From positions 124,001 to 188,000 of the forward strand of contig NZ_KB899997.1 of the NCBI RefSeq assembly GCF_000378505.1: 64,000 bases of DNA. Reading direction: 5' to 3'. Below, in pieces: positions 1 through 8,368 of the stretch (positions are counted from its first letter, which is position 1; the number at the start of each line of letters is the position of its first letter). Below the pieces are notes generated by a model. It was not told the DNA's origin and searched no databases. It worked only from the letters and a program-made list of their open reading frames with translations. Origin of the DNA: Modicisalibacter luteus DSM 23508 (lineage in GTDB: Bacteria > Pseudomonadota > Gammaproteobacteria > Pseudomonadales > Halomonadaceae). The translations under genes and the position numbers were made by a program.

Positions 1-49
1 GTAAGGTACGGGAGATGCACTCTCGTGGCACATCGGCAGGAGACGCATC

Positions 50-508
50 ATGAAGATCGGTGAACTGGCACGCCAGACTGGCTGCCAAGTGGAGACGATC
101 CGTTACTACGAACGCGAGGGGCTGCTGCCCGAGCCGGCACGCAGCAGCAGTAACTATCGCGTCTATGGCGCAGCGCATGTTGAGCGCCTGACCTTCATTC
201 GCCATTGCCGTGCGTTGGACATGGCGCTCGGTGAGATCCGTGAACTGCTGGCCCTGCGCGACCATCCCGAGCGCGATTGTGCTGCGGTAAATGAGCTGAT
301 CGACGAACATATTGGTCACGTCGAAGCCCGCCTTGTTCAACTGGCCAGCCTGCGCGATGCGCTTCTCGATTTGCGGGCGCGTTGCCGGGGCGAGGCAGAA
401 ACCGGTGCCTGCGGCATCCTTCGCGAACTGGCGCTGCCTGCCGAAGAGCAGGACAGCGGGGAGTTGCCGCCGCCGGTTCAGCATATTGGCGGCTCCCACT
501 CCCATTAA
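50..508 (+). CDS. cadR: MerR-family Cd(II)/Pb(II)-responsive regulator
   Basis: Metal-sensing transcriptional regulator of the CadR/PbrR branch, 152 aa. The N-terminal MerR winged helix contains the typical GxxxxTIRYYEREGLLP segment (residues 11-27), followed by the long dimerisation helix. Metal ligands are visible as C77 (at the helix start), C112 and C121 (RARC and GACGIL); this spacing matches PbrR. A His-rich tail (HIGGSHSH) also fits this subgroup. A GCAGGAG ribosome site lies about 8 bases upstream of the ATG. MerR regulators normally act on a divergent efflux gene; that partner would lie left of the window, so the cognate promoter is not visible. Cd versus Pb preference cannot be settled from sequence. 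Confidence 0.9.
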   Translation: MKIGELARQTGCQVETIRYYEREGLLPEPARSSSNYRVYGAAHVERLTFIRHCRALDMALGEIRELLALRDHPERDCAAVNELIDEHIGHVEARLVQLASLRDALLDLRARCRGEAETGACGILRELALPAEEQDSGELPPPVQHIGGSHSH

Positions 509-557
509 TAAATAACAAGATAGCTGAGCAGGTGAGCGTTCTTCGGCGACCTACAGC

Positions 558-572
558 GCAGGGTAGTCCTGC
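558..572. terminator. Weak hairpin between cadR and corA
   Basis: Five-base-pair stem (GCAGG / CCTGC) with a five-base loop in the 83-bp gap between two convergent genes. There is no T-tract, so its role as a terminator is only suggested by position. Confidence 0.25.
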
Positions 573-591
573 TAATAACGTCTGGGCGCCT

Positions 592-1545
592 TTATAGCCA
601 GTTCTTGTGTTTGAAATATAGATACGGCGAGACCCCCGCAGCAACCATTAACAGCAGGGCGAAGGGATAGCCGTAGGGCCACGACAGTTCCGGCATGTGC
701 TCGAAGTTCATGCCGTAAATGCTGGCTACCAGGGTCGGCGGCAGGAAAACCACGGCAGCGATAGAGAAGATTTTGATGATCTGGTTTTGCTGGATGTTGA
801 TAAAGCCCTGGGTTGAATCCATCAAGAAGTTGATCTTGTCGAACAGAAAGGTGGTATGTGTCATCAGGGTCTCTACGTCGCGCATTATTTCGCGGGCGAG
901 CTCCTGCAGTTCGCTATGCCCACGTAGCTGACGCATCAGGAAGGCCACCGAACGCTGGGTATCCATCAGGCACAGACGGATCTTGCCGTTACTATCTTCC
1001 AGCTTGGCCAGTTGATCGATCGCTTCCTCTAGGTCTGAGCCTTCTTCTTCGAGTACCAGATGGCTGACATCCTCCAGTCTGCGATGAATGTCTTCCAGGG
1101 TATCGGCCAGGTTCTCCACCTTCTGGTCGAAGATGGTCAGTGCCAGCGCCTGGGGGGAGTCGGCCTCGACCTGGCCGTAACGGGCACGCATGCGCAGCAG
1201 ACGGAAGTCTGCTAGCTCGCAGTCGCGGAAGGTGATCAGGCGATCCGACTGGAGAATAAAGGCGACCGTAGTGTTGCCATGACGCCCTTCGCTGTGTGAC
1301 AGGAAAAGCGAGTGCACGTGGATACCGTCGGCATCCACGAAATAGCGTGCCGAAGATTCGATTTCTTCTACATCCTCGCCAGCGGGCAGTTCGTCAGCGA
1401 GAAAGGCATTGAGCTGCTCGCGCTCTTCCTCGTCCGGCTCATGGGCGTCGATCCAGGTCGCCATGGAGAGCCGTTGCGGAAGCGACAGCGTTTCCCGGTT
1501 ATCTTCCTTGATGGTGTGCCTTTCCAGCGTGAAGGTGCGAATCAT
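592..1545 (-). CDS. corA: CorA-family divalent metal transporter
   Basis: Inner-membrane Mg2+/Co2+/Ni2+ channel-type transporter, 317 aa, close to the 316 aa of E. coli CorA. It has a large acidic, helical cytoplasmic N-terminal domain, then two C-terminal membrane segments. The diagnostic YGMNFEHMPE signature sits in the loop between them and the chain ends with a basic KHKNWL tail. I chose the ATG at 1545 (MIRTFTLERH) because AGGGA precedes it and the family starts here; the frame continues 18 codons further upstream. Convergent with cadR. ZntB-type zinc transporters share the fold, but the GMN loop and length fit CorA. Confidence 0.93.
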   Translation of the reverse strand: MIRTFTLERHTIKEDNRETLSLPQRLSMATWIDAHEPDEEEREQLNAFLADELPAGEDVEEIESSARYFVDADGIHVHSLFLSHSEGRHGNTTVAFILQSDRLITFRDCELADFRLLRMRARYGQVEADSPQALALTIFDQKVENLADTLEDIHRRLEDVSHLVLEEEGSDLEEAIDQLAKLEDSNGKIRLCLMDTQRSVAFLMRQLRGHSELQELAREIMRDVETLMTHTTFLFDKINFLMDSTQGFINIQQNQIIKIFSIAAVVFLPPTLVASIYGMNFEHMPELSWPYGYPFALLLMVAAGVSPYLYFKHKNWL

Positions 1546-1668
1546 GGGCGTCCCTGTTCCTATGTATCGTGGGGACAAGGTTAAGCCCTGACGGCGCATA
1601 CGCCAACCGCTAGAAAATACAGGAAAAACCAGGCTGGTCAGGAAGGGGGCGGGCGCAGTTAAAAAGAA

Positions 1669-1690
1669 GCGCCCCGGAAACCCAGGGCGC
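1669..1690 (-). terminator. Rho-independent terminator of the amino-acid ABC operon
   Basis: GCGCCC/GGGCGC stem with an inner GG/CC pairing, followed on the minus strand by TTCTTTTT. It lies 10 bp beyond the stop of the binding-protein gene. Confidence 0.8.
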
Positions 1691-1699
1691 GGAGGGGGG

Positions 1700-2470
1700 T
1701 TACTTCCTGTTGCTGAAGTACTTGTTGAAAATCTGGTCGTAGGTGCCGTTCTCTTTCAGCGTAGCGAGGGCTTCGTTGAACTTGCTGGCCAAGTCTTCGT
1801 CACGCTTGCGGAAGGCGATACCGAAACCGTCGCCGAAGTAGGACTTGGGCTCGGTGATCATGCTGCCGACGACCTTGTAGTTGCCGTCTTCGCTGTCGAG
1901 CAGGGTGGACTTGCCCACCGGGAAGTCGAGGAAAACGGCGTCGAGACGGCCCGCTTCCATATCCAGTACCATGTCGTCAGCCGTGGCGTAGCGATTGATG
2001 TCAGCCACGTCACCGTACATGTCGCTCACGTAATTATCCTGCAGGGTGCCGCGCTGCACACCGATGTTCTTGCCTTCCAGCGTTTCCTTGGCAGGCATGT
2101 CGATATTGCTGTCGGAAGGCACGAACCAGGCGGAAGGCGGAGTGAAGTACGGATCGGAGAACAACACCTGTTCACGGCGCTCTTCATTGATAGTCATCGA
2201 GGACATGATGGCGTCGTACTTGCGCGACATCAGGCCCGGGATGATGCCATCCCATCCCTGAACGATCCATTCGCACTCGATACCCATTTCTGCGCACAGG
2301 GCGTTGCCGAGCTCAATGTCGAAACCGGTCAGCTCACCCTCTGGAGTCCGGTACTCCATTGGCTCGTAGGGGACGTCGACGCCGAAACGTACGGTGTCGT
2401 AATCACGTGCCTGGGCGGTGCCGGCAATGAGAGCGGCGCTGAGCAGGGTAACGGTCAACAATTTATTCAT
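1700..2470 (-). CDS. aotJ: Periplasmic basic amino-acid binding protein (ArtJ/AotJ/HisJ type)
   Basis: Solute-binding component of a polar amino-acid ABC importer, 256 aa. It has a cleavable signal peptide (MNKLLTVTLLSAALIAGTAQA) and a family 3 binding fold with the motifs YEPMEYRTPEGELTGFDIEL and DAIMSSMTINEERREQVLFSDPY. Last gene of the leftward operon ATPase-permease-permease-binding protein, separated by about 140 bp from the upstream permease. The adjacency to astE suggests arginine/ornithine (or lysine) as substrate; this is inference from context, because HisJ, ArgT and AotJ are hard to separate by eye. Confidence 0.85.
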   Translation of the reverse strand: MNKLLTVTLLSAALIAGTAQARDYDTVRFGVDVPYEPMEYRTPEGELTGFDIELGNALCAEMGIECEWIVQGWDGIIPGLMSRKYDAIMSSMTINEERREQVLFSDPYFTPPSAWFVPSDSNIDMPAKETLEGKNIGVQRGTLQDNYVSDMYGDVADINRYATADDMVLDMEAGRLDAVFLDFPVGKSTLLDSEDGNYKVVGSMITEPKSYFGDGFGIAFRKRDEDLASKFNEALATLKENGTYDQIFNKYFSNRK

Positions 2471-2608
2471 AGTGAAACTATCCCTTTTGTTTTACGAATC
2501 GGCTCATGGCCAATGACCCGACCAAGGTAGCGTACCCAAGGTCATGTCGGAAGAAGAAAAAATACCGATTGATGACATTTTTCCAACGCTCGTTTTTGAC
2601 GTTACGCC

Positions 2609-3337
2609 TCAGCTCTGTGGCTTGAGATGCGCCAGCATGCGCTTTTCGAGGTAGCGGAACAGATAGAGGATTGCGAACGTCAAGCACAGGTAGAGCAGAG
2701 CCACGAACAGGAACGCATCGAACGGGGCATAGTACCGTGCATAGACCAGGCGGGCGGCGCCGGTTAGATCCATGATCGTTACTACACTGGCGATGGCACT
2801 GGCATGCAGCATGAAGATTACTTCATTGCCGTAGGCCGGCAAAGCGCGACGAAAGGCGCTGGGCAGAATAATGCGCCGCATCATGAGTCCGCGAGACATG
2901 CCGTAGGCGCGTGCTGCTTCGATCTCGCCCTTTGACGTCGCCTTGATCGCGCCATGGAAGATTTCCGTTGTGTAGGCAGCAGTATTAAGCGTGAAAGCAA
3001 TCAGGGCCGGATAGAACGGCTCCTCGAGGATCAGCCACAGCCAGGTGTCCTGAATGCCGTCGATGAAAACCACGCCGTAGTAGATGATATAGAGCTGGAT
3101 CAGTAGCGGTGTGCCACGGAACACATAGGTGTAGAAAAAGATCGGCATCTTGATCCACTTGCGCCGTGAGCCACGAGCGATGGCCAGCGGGACAGCCATG
3201 ACCAGGCCGATGACCAGCGACAGGAACACCAGTTGAACGGTGGTCGCCAAGCCCTCAGCGTAGTACTCCAGTGTCTGGGCGTTGAAGATGGTGTTGTCGG
3301 CCAGTAGGTTGGTGAACCAGGCACTTAATTGTTCCAT
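2609..3337 (-). CDS. aotM: Basic amino-acid ABC permease (HisM/AotM type)
   Basis: Inner-membrane permease subunit, 242 aa, with about five membrane spans. The ABC-contact loop EIEAARAYGMSRGLMMRRII (residues about 142-161) is the EAA motif. Start ATG at 3337 has a strong GGGGAGG site and overlaps the end of the preceding permease gene by 13 bp, which suggests translational coupling. Forms the heterodimeric channel with the product of 3325-4041. The symbol follows Pseudomonas aot naming and rests on context. Confidence 0.85.
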   Translation of the reverse strand: MEQLSAWFTNLLADNTIFNAQTLEYYAEGLATTVQLVFLSLVIGLVMAVPLAIARGSRRKWIKMPIFFYTYVFRGTPLLIQLYIIYYGVVFIDGIQDTWLWLILEEPFYPALIAFTLNTAAYTTEIFHGAIKATSKGEIEAARAYGMSRGLMMRRIILPSAFRRALPAYGNEVIFMLHASAIASVVTIMDLTGAARLVYARYYAPFDAFLFVALLYLCLTFAILYLFRYLEKRMLAHLKPQS

Positions 3338-4041
3338 TCGTCAGCCTCCCCGAATCCGACGTTGTAGTGCTTCTGCAGGCGCGCGAAGATCCACTCCGAG
3401 ACGCTGGCGATTGCCAGATATATCAGCGCCACTGGAATCAGGAAGGTGAACGGCTCGTGGGTGGCCTTGGAAGCCTCGGCGGCTACGCGCACCATGTCGG
3501 TGAGTCCGATGATCGACACCAGCGCCGTGGTCTTGAGCAGCACCATCCAGTTGTTGGAGAGTCCGGGGAGGGCATGACGCATCATCTGCGGGAAGCGGAT
3601 GCGCCGGAACATCAGCCCTTCGGACATGCCGTAGGCGCGGCCTGCCTCGATCTGGCCGCTATCCACGGCGAGAAAGGCGCCGCGGAACGTTTCACCCATG
3701 TAGGCGCCGAAGATTAGCGCGATGGTCACCACGCCCGCCACGAATTCGTTGATGTTGATGAATATATCGATACCGAACTGATCGTAGAGCCAATCGGTTA
3801 CCATGTTGATGCCCATCTGCCCGCCAAAGAACAGCAGCAGCATCAATACCAGGTCCGGCACGCCGCGGATCACCGTGGTGTAGAGCGTACCGATACGATG
3901 AAGAATCCAGTTTCGTGACATCTTGGCACTAGCGGTGAGCAGGCCAAGGACGATGGCCAGCAACAACGACAACACTGCCAACTCGATGGTAACCAGGGCG
4001 CCTTCGAGAATGCGCGGGCCGTAGCCCTGCAGGTCGATCAT
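3325..4041 (-). CDS. aotQ: Basic amino-acid ABC permease (HisQ/AotQ type)
   Basis: Second permease subunit, 238 aa, with multiple hydrophobic spans and the EAA loop QIEAGRAYGMSEGLMFRRI. It contains the family-typical TTVIRGVPDLVLMLLLFFGGQ stretch near residues 55-75. Preceded by AGGAGAG. It lies 28 bp downstream of the ATPase gene and overlaps the next permease gene, so ATPase, Q and M components are one transcription unit. Confidence 0.85.
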   Translation of the reverse strand: MIDLQGYGPRILEGALVTIELAVLSLLLAIVLGLLTASAKMSRNWILHRIGTLYTTVIRGVPDLVLMLLLFFGGQMGINMVTDWLYDQFGIDIFININEFVAGVVTIALIFGAYMGETFRGAFLAVDSGQIEAGRAYGMSEGLMFRRIRFPQMMRHALPGLSNNWMVLLKTTALVSIIGLTDMVRVAAEASKATHEPFTFLIPVALIYLAIASVSEWIFARLQKHYNVGFGEADEWNN

Positions 4042-4069
4042 GATTCTCTCCTGTCCTTTGACGGGCCCT

Positions 4070-4840
4070 TCAATGCTTGGGTGCCAGGAATTGCCTGAGG
4101 CGCTCGGAACGTGGGTTATTCAGTACCTCCCCGGGTGGGCCTGCCTCTTCCACTAGCCCTTGGTGCAGGTAGATCACTTGACTGGACACATCCCGGGCGA
4201 ACGCCATCTCGTGGGTGACCACGATCATGGTGCGTCCTTCCTTGGCCAGATCGCGCATGACCTTGAGTACATCGCCGACCAGCTCCGGGTCGAGCGCCGA
4301 GGTTGGCTCATCGAACAGCATGACTTCCGGATCCATGGCTAGAGCGCGAGCGATGGCGCCACGCTGCTGCTGACCGCCTGACATTTGTACCGGGTAGTAG
4401 TCGGCGCGCTCCAGCAGACCGACGCGGTCGAGCAGGGCTCGGCCCTGTTCGATCGCTTCCTTGCGGGGCTTCTTGAGGACATGAATTGGCGCCTCGATGA
4501 CATTCTCGAGCAGGGTCATGTGGGCCCAGAGGTTGAAGCCTTGGAAGACCATAGACAGCTTGGCGCGGATGCGCTCGACCTGCTTCCAGTCGGCGGGTTC
4601 GCGTCCGTGACGGGTTTCCTTGAAGCGGATTGGCTCGCCATGGACGATCAGCTCACCCTCGTTGGGCTGTTCGAGCAGGTTCATGCAGCGCAGGAACGTG
4701 CTCTTGCCGGAGCCCGAGGCGCCGATGAGCGTGATTACATCGCCCTGATGGGCTTGCAAGGACAGGCCCTTGAGGACCTCGTTATCTCCGAAGCGCTTTC
4801 GCAGATTTCGCACTTCGAGGGGTAAGGGCGTTTCGGCCAT
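4070..4840 (-). CDS. aotP: Polar amino-acid ABC transporter ATPase (HisP/AotP type)
   Basis: Cytoplasmic ATPase of the importer, 256 aa. Walker A is GASGSGKST (residues about 37-45), the signature is MSGGQQQRGAIARAL, and Walker B is VMLFDEPTSALDP, followed by an H-loop in VVTHEM. First gene of the four-gene operon. A GGAG site sits 8 bases upstream of the ATG. The family belongs to the HisP/GlnQ group of amino-acid importers. Confidence 0.9.
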   Translation of the reverse strand: MAETPLPLEVRNLRKRFGDNEVLKGLSLQAHQGDVITLIGASGSGKSTFLRCMNLLEQPNEGELIVHGEPIRFKETRHGREPADWKQVERIRAKLSMVFQGFNLWAHMTLLENVIEAPIHVLKKPRKEAIEQGRALLDRVGLLERADYYPVQMSGGQQQRGAIARALAMDPEVMLFDEPTSALDPELVGDVLKVMRDLAKEGRTMIVVTHEMAFARDVSSQVIYLHQGLVEEAGPPGEVLNNPRSERLRQFLAPKH

Positions 4841-5165
4841 GAGTCGGGCTCCGGTGACTGGCTTGTCAGGTCACTACGAAATAGCGTTCTCAGGCCATGA
4901 ATCGGTATGGGCCGACATGGCAGTGATGAACCGTCTCGTAAGCCACCTGTGCAGTGTTTCGATGCGTACTAACGCAGCGGGTTGCCGCAGAAAAGGCAGC
5001 GATTCTAGCAGGCGTTCGGTGCCGATTCAGAAAGGGTTGCCCACACAGGGGTACGACTTTGGTCTGATAACGTTTGGGGAAACATAGTATGATTCCTCTA
5101 ATTTATTATAATGCTAAAGTTTTTTGTTCCATATGGTGCGCCAGTGAGAGCGCATGCGGCTAACG
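4841..5165 (-). promoter_or_regulatory. Intergenic region between astE and the amino-acid ABC operon
   Basis: A 325-bp stretch without a convincing gene. The half next to astE is AT-rich and contains a symmetric ATTATAAT (5105-5112) that could serve as a -10 element in either direction; no good -35 partner is visible. The half next to the ATPase gene is GC-richer and featureless. Presumably it carries the promoter of the ABC operon. I could not identify an ArgR box by eye. Confidence 0.35.
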
Positions 5166-6170
5166 CTAATTCTGCGGTGTCGACGTGGTGCGTACCAACA
5201 GGGCGGCACGGGCGCCGAGTTCCACGTTGGCGTTAGGGAACACAACCGCCAATGGCTGCTCGGTGACGATGAACTCACCGGCCTTGGCATCGTAAGACAG
5301 CCGGGTTCCGACGGAAAATTCGCTGAAATTCGGCGTCTCGTCAGGAAAGCACAGCCGAAAGTCCTCGCTTTCGCGCATCAGCTCATGCTCAACCTTGAAG
5401 TATTTCAGTACATCGGGATCGTCACCGGGCGGTTCACGTCCTTCTATCAATGCTTCGAGCAATTGCCGCATGGGACGCAAGGCAGCGAGGTCATTCGCCC
5501 CGAACGGATGCACCTTGCCCAGCTCCATGGTGAACGCCTGGGCCTGATGGTAATGCTTCGAGTAGTGCGAAAATGTCCAGCTGTGCTGATGCTGATGCAG
5601 CACCGCCTGGATGCCGGCGGCCGAGAACCAGCGCCATTGCTCTGCCCGAGTGACGGTATCCGCGTAAGGGTCAACGGCGAAGCGTGGGTAGCGGCTGTCG
5701 CGAATGGCGGTGTGCAGGTCGTAATGCAGGCGCGGCTGGGGATGGCGCGCATAGAAAGCATCGACCGCCGCCATCAGCTCGCGGGCACGCTGTGGTTCGT
5801 TACCCGATGCTTTCAGGTCGCGTCGGAACAGGCGATTGAGGTTGGTCTCGCAGAAACGCTGTCCGGCACGGATCGAGGGCAGATTGCCGAGAATGATCAA
5901 TGTTGGGGCGCCGAGACGTAGCAGGCCGGCTTCCAATCGTGCCAACAACTCTCCGACCAGCTCGATGGGGCCCGTCTCGTTGCCGTGAATGCCGGCGGAA
6001 ACGATGACGGCGTGCGCCCGGGGATGAAGATCGTTGGGCGTCAGCTCGAGTATGCCTGGTCCGTGGATACGATAGCGGCCGAAGGGCAATCGCCCCTGCG
6101 TGGTTGCGGGCGATTCACCGTCCAGGGTCAGGCCGAGCCAATCAGCCAGCATGGCGTTCGCCTCGGACAT
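5166..6170 (-). CDS. astE: Succinylglutamate desuccinylase
   Basis: Last enzyme of the arginine succinyltransferase pathway, hydrolysing N-succinylglutamate to glutamate and succinate; 334 aa against 322 in E. coli. Zinc ligands of the M14-like fold are visible: H62 and E65 in the HGNETGP motif and H153 in YDLHTAI. The catalytic Glu is E216 in FTMELGKVHPFG. The start is either the ATG at 6170 or, with a better GAGG site, the ATG at 6152. It overlaps the 3' end of the DUF1338 gene. The other ast genes are not in the window. Confidence 0.93.
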   Translation of the reverse strand: MSEANAMLADWLGLTLDGESPATTQGRLPFGRYRIHGPGILELTPNDLHPRAHAVIVSAGIHGNETGPIELVGELLARLEAGLLRLGAPTLIILGNLPSIRAGQRFCETNLNRLFRRDLKASGNEPQRARELMAAVDAFYARHPQPRLHYDLHTAIRDSRYPRFAVDPYADTVTRAEQWRWFSAAGIQAVLHQHQHSWTFSHYSKHYHQAQAFTMELGKVHPFGANDLAALRPMRQLLEALIEGREPPGDDPDVLKYFKVEHELMRESEDFRLCFPDETPNFSEFSVGTRLSYDAKAGEFIVTEQPLAVVFPNANVELGARAALLVRTTSTPQN

Positions 6171-6960
6171 TGGTGGACTCGAAGATCTTGTCGGCGCTAG
6201 CGGCTACGAAGCCCTGATAGAGTTTGCCGTCGACATCGCGGTAGCGCTTGGCAAACTCGTAGTAACACGTCGGAATCTCCTCGATCTGGCCACCGGCAAA
6301 GCTGAACTCGGCGCGGTCGGCCAATGTCGAGCCCTGTTCAAGCAGTACGTCCGGCGATCCCTTGATCCGCCCGCCTGAGGCATTGATGCCCAGGCCCAGC
6401 GACTCGATCTTGTCGAGCACCTTCTCGACGCTGTCGTAGGAATGAAAGTGATTGACACTGATGGTGAAGTGGTTGGCACGCAGGCCGATGATCGCTAGCC
6501 AAGCGGCGTATTCACTCTCCTCCATTAGGGCCTGGTAGTCCTCGAAGCTGGGGGGGGCCCATAGCCGGCCGGCCCATAGCACCTCGGGCGCCTGGACTCG
6601 TTCGGCATCGATCTGGCCTACGAGCCCGTCTATGATGCGCTGAGCGCTTGCCGAGAGCTCGTCACACTTGAGTTCGGAAAGGAAAACGCGCGGCTGGTCT
6701 GGGGACGGAGGCAGGTAGCCGTAGGCGCGCAATTTCTTGGCAGCGAAGTCGTAAGGCTCGTAGCGGGTGTAGCCTAGCGCCAGCAGGTGCGGTTCGAGAT
6801 CAGCGAGAGTAATCGGCCCGCGATCGAATGTACGGAAGGCGACATGATCGTTGATGATGTTCTCGCCTGCGTCGACGAACGCATCATGAATGCGCTGGGC
6901 CTGAGGTGTCATCGCCGTATAGTCGTTCCACAGATTGTCGAAGAACTGATCGAGAGTCAT
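6142..6960 (-). CDS. DUF1338-family protein (2-oxoadipate dioxygenase/decarboxylase-like)
   Basis: Short-form DUF1338 protein, 272 aa. The family has a vicinal-oxygen-chelate fold; the longer member HglS/YdcJ is a non-haem iron enzyme converting 2-oxoadipate to D-2-hydroxyglutarate. Candidate metal ligands are the His in NDHVAFRTF, the His in ANHFTISVNHF and the Glu in CYYEFAKRY. I prefer the ATG at 6960 over the in-frame GTG at 6966, as it follows GGCAGG. It overlaps astE, so the two are probably co-translated, suggesting a role in basic amino-acid or 2-oxoacid catabolism. The exact substrate of the short form is unknown to me. Confidence 0.8.
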   Translation of the reverse strand: MTLDQFFDNLWNDYTAMTPQAQRIHDAFVDAGENIINDHVAFRTFDRGPITLADLEPHLLALGYTRYEPYDFAAKKLRAYGYLPPSPDQPRVFLSELKCDELSASAQRIIDGLVGQIDAERVQAPEVLWAGRLWAPPSFEDYQALMEESEYAAWLAIIGLRANHFTISVNHFHSYDSVEKVLDKIESLGLGINASGGRIKGSPDVLLEQGSTLADRAEFSFAGGQIEEIPTCYYEFAKRYRDVDGKLYQGFVAASADKIFESTNVRGERHAG

Positions 6961-7128
6961 TGGCACCTGCCTATTGTCCTGTTGTTTTCTTGGAAAGGTC
7001 CGCTGGCAGCATAATCGATGGCGGTAATAGGCGATTAGCTGCCTCGATAACTTTCTACCATCCGGACTCGGGCAGGGAGCGGCAAGGGGAAGCGTCGATG
7101 TAATGAAAATGGCAGGTGCGATAATGAA

Positions 7129-7177
7129 AACGCCGCTGCCACGAAACCGAGTGAGCTGGTCTCGTGGCAGCGGCGTT
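7129..7177 (-). terminator. Large perfect-stem terminator after the SMP-30 gene
   Basis: A 16-bp perfect inverted repeat (7129-7144 with 7162-7177) and a 17-base loop, followed on the minus strand by TTTTCATT. It lies 16 bp beyond the stop of the SMP-30 gene and insulates it from the DUF1338-astE unit. Confidence 0.85.
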
Positions 7178-7192
7178 ACCTCATGGCGGGAG

Positions 7193-8224
7193 TCAGGCGC
7201 CCTGGGTGTTGGTATACAGTGTGTAGATCGATTGGCTGGCGGTCATCAGTAGCTGGTTGCGATCCTCGCCAACGAAGCAGACATTCGAGCAGACCTCCGG
7301 AAGCAGGATGCGGCCCAGCAGGGTGCCGTCCGGGGAGAACACGGCCACGCCGTCAACGCCTTCTCCGCCTGACGCACTCGACCAGATGTTGCCGTGGACA
7401 TCGCACGTCAGGCCGTCAAAGGTCGTGCTATTGCTGGTGACGATCTCCTGTCGGTTACTGACGCTCTTGCCATCCTCGGCCAGGGACCACTTGATGATGG
7501 CGGCTGGCTGATCGGGGAAGTGCGAAGGGGCGGTGTCACTGGCGTAGAAGGCCTTGCCATCCGGAGTCAACGCGATGCCGTTGGGCTTATGTATTTCGTC
7601 AGTCAGCAGGATGGGGTCATCGAGGCTGTCGTCGATATAGTAGATCGCTGGCTTGAGTTCCAGCTCGCGCTTGTGGCCTTCGTAATCGAAATGCGCCCCG
7701 TAGCCCGGATCGGTAAAGATAATCCCGCCCGTGGGCAGTGCCACCAGGTCGTTAGGCGCGTTGAGCGGCTTGCCCTGATATTGGCTGGCCAGCACCGTAG
7801 TGGTCCCGTCCCATTCGTAGCGAATCACCCGTGCCGGGTAATGCTCGCAGGAGACCAGGCGTCCATGATCGTCGAAGGTGTTGCCGTTGGAATGGCCTAC
7901 CTTGTGGCGCAGCACGCTAACGTGTCCTGTAGCCTCGTCCCAGCGCATCTGAAGGGCTCGAGGGATGTCACTGAACACGGCATAGCGGCCCACGGCGTTC
8001 CAGGCCGGCCCTTCGAGCCATAATCCCCCAGTCCATTGGCGCTGAAGCGGGGCATTAAAAAGATAGTAATCACGAAAGCGCTCGTCGATGATCTTCCAAG
8101 CCTCGGACGGGTAGCGGTCCGGTGGCGAGGCGCTCATCGGGGTATGGGCGAACAGGGCAGGGGCGGTGCCGGCAGCGGCCAGAGCGGCCGTTGCTGACAG
8201 GAACTGTCGGCGTCCAAGCTTCAT
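7193..8224 (-). CDS. Tat-exported SMP-30/gluconolactonase-like protein
   Basis: Beta-propeller hydrolase of the SMP-30/gluconolaconase/LRE family, 343 aa. I start it at the ATG at 8224 because the chain then begins MKLGRRQFLSATAALAAAG, a twin-arginine signal peptide ending at about ALFAH. Family metal-site segments are visible: Glu in LEGPAWN, Asn in LNAPNDLVALPTGG, and the KPNGIALTPDG and FDGLTCDVHGNIW blades. Expected activity is hydrolysis of a sugar lactone in the periplasm. It stands alone between two terminators, so context does not name the substrate. Confidence 0.85.
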   Translation of the reverse strand: MKLGRRQFLSATAALAAAGTAPALFAHTPMSASPPDRYPSEAWKIIDERFRDYYLFNAPLQRQWTGGLWLEGPAWNAVGRYAVFSDIPRALQMRWDEATGHVSVLRHKVGHSNGNTFDDHGRLVSCEHYPARVIRYEWDGTTTVLASQYQGKPLNAPNDLVALPTGGIIFTDPGYGAHFDYEGHKRELELKPAIYYIDDSLDDPILLTDEIHKPNGIALTPDGKAFYASDTAPSHFPDQPAAIIKWSLAEDGKSVSNRQEIVTSNSTTFDGLTCDVHGNIWSSASGGEGVDGVAVFSPDGTLLGRILLPEVCSNVCFVGEDRNQLLMTASQSIYTLYTNTQGA

Positions 8225-8302
8225 TTTTCTTCTACCTGTTTGTAAGTGATGTTGTGAACAGGGCGTAGACGGTGGTGAGCCTACCCAGAAAAATGTAGAA
8301 GC

Positions 8303-8314
8303 TTTAACGTTAAA
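8303..8314. promoter_or_regulatory. Palindrome upstream of the SMP-30 gene
   Basis: Perfect 12-bp palindrome TTTAACGTTAAA followed by a second half-site TGTTAAAC, about 80 bp upstream of the SMP-30 start. Its symmetry and AT content contrast with the surroundings, so it may be an operator; no matching regulator is obvious in the window. Confidence 0.35.
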
Positions 8315-8368
8315 TGTTAAACATAGGCAGGGCACCTTTAGTCGAATAACGGCGCCCGTGGGGAATCT

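Noticed and set aside
4770-5087. Open frame on the plus strand across the start of the ABC ATPase gene
   Set aside because: It is mostly antisense to the ATPase gene, with no recognisable domain or ribosome site.
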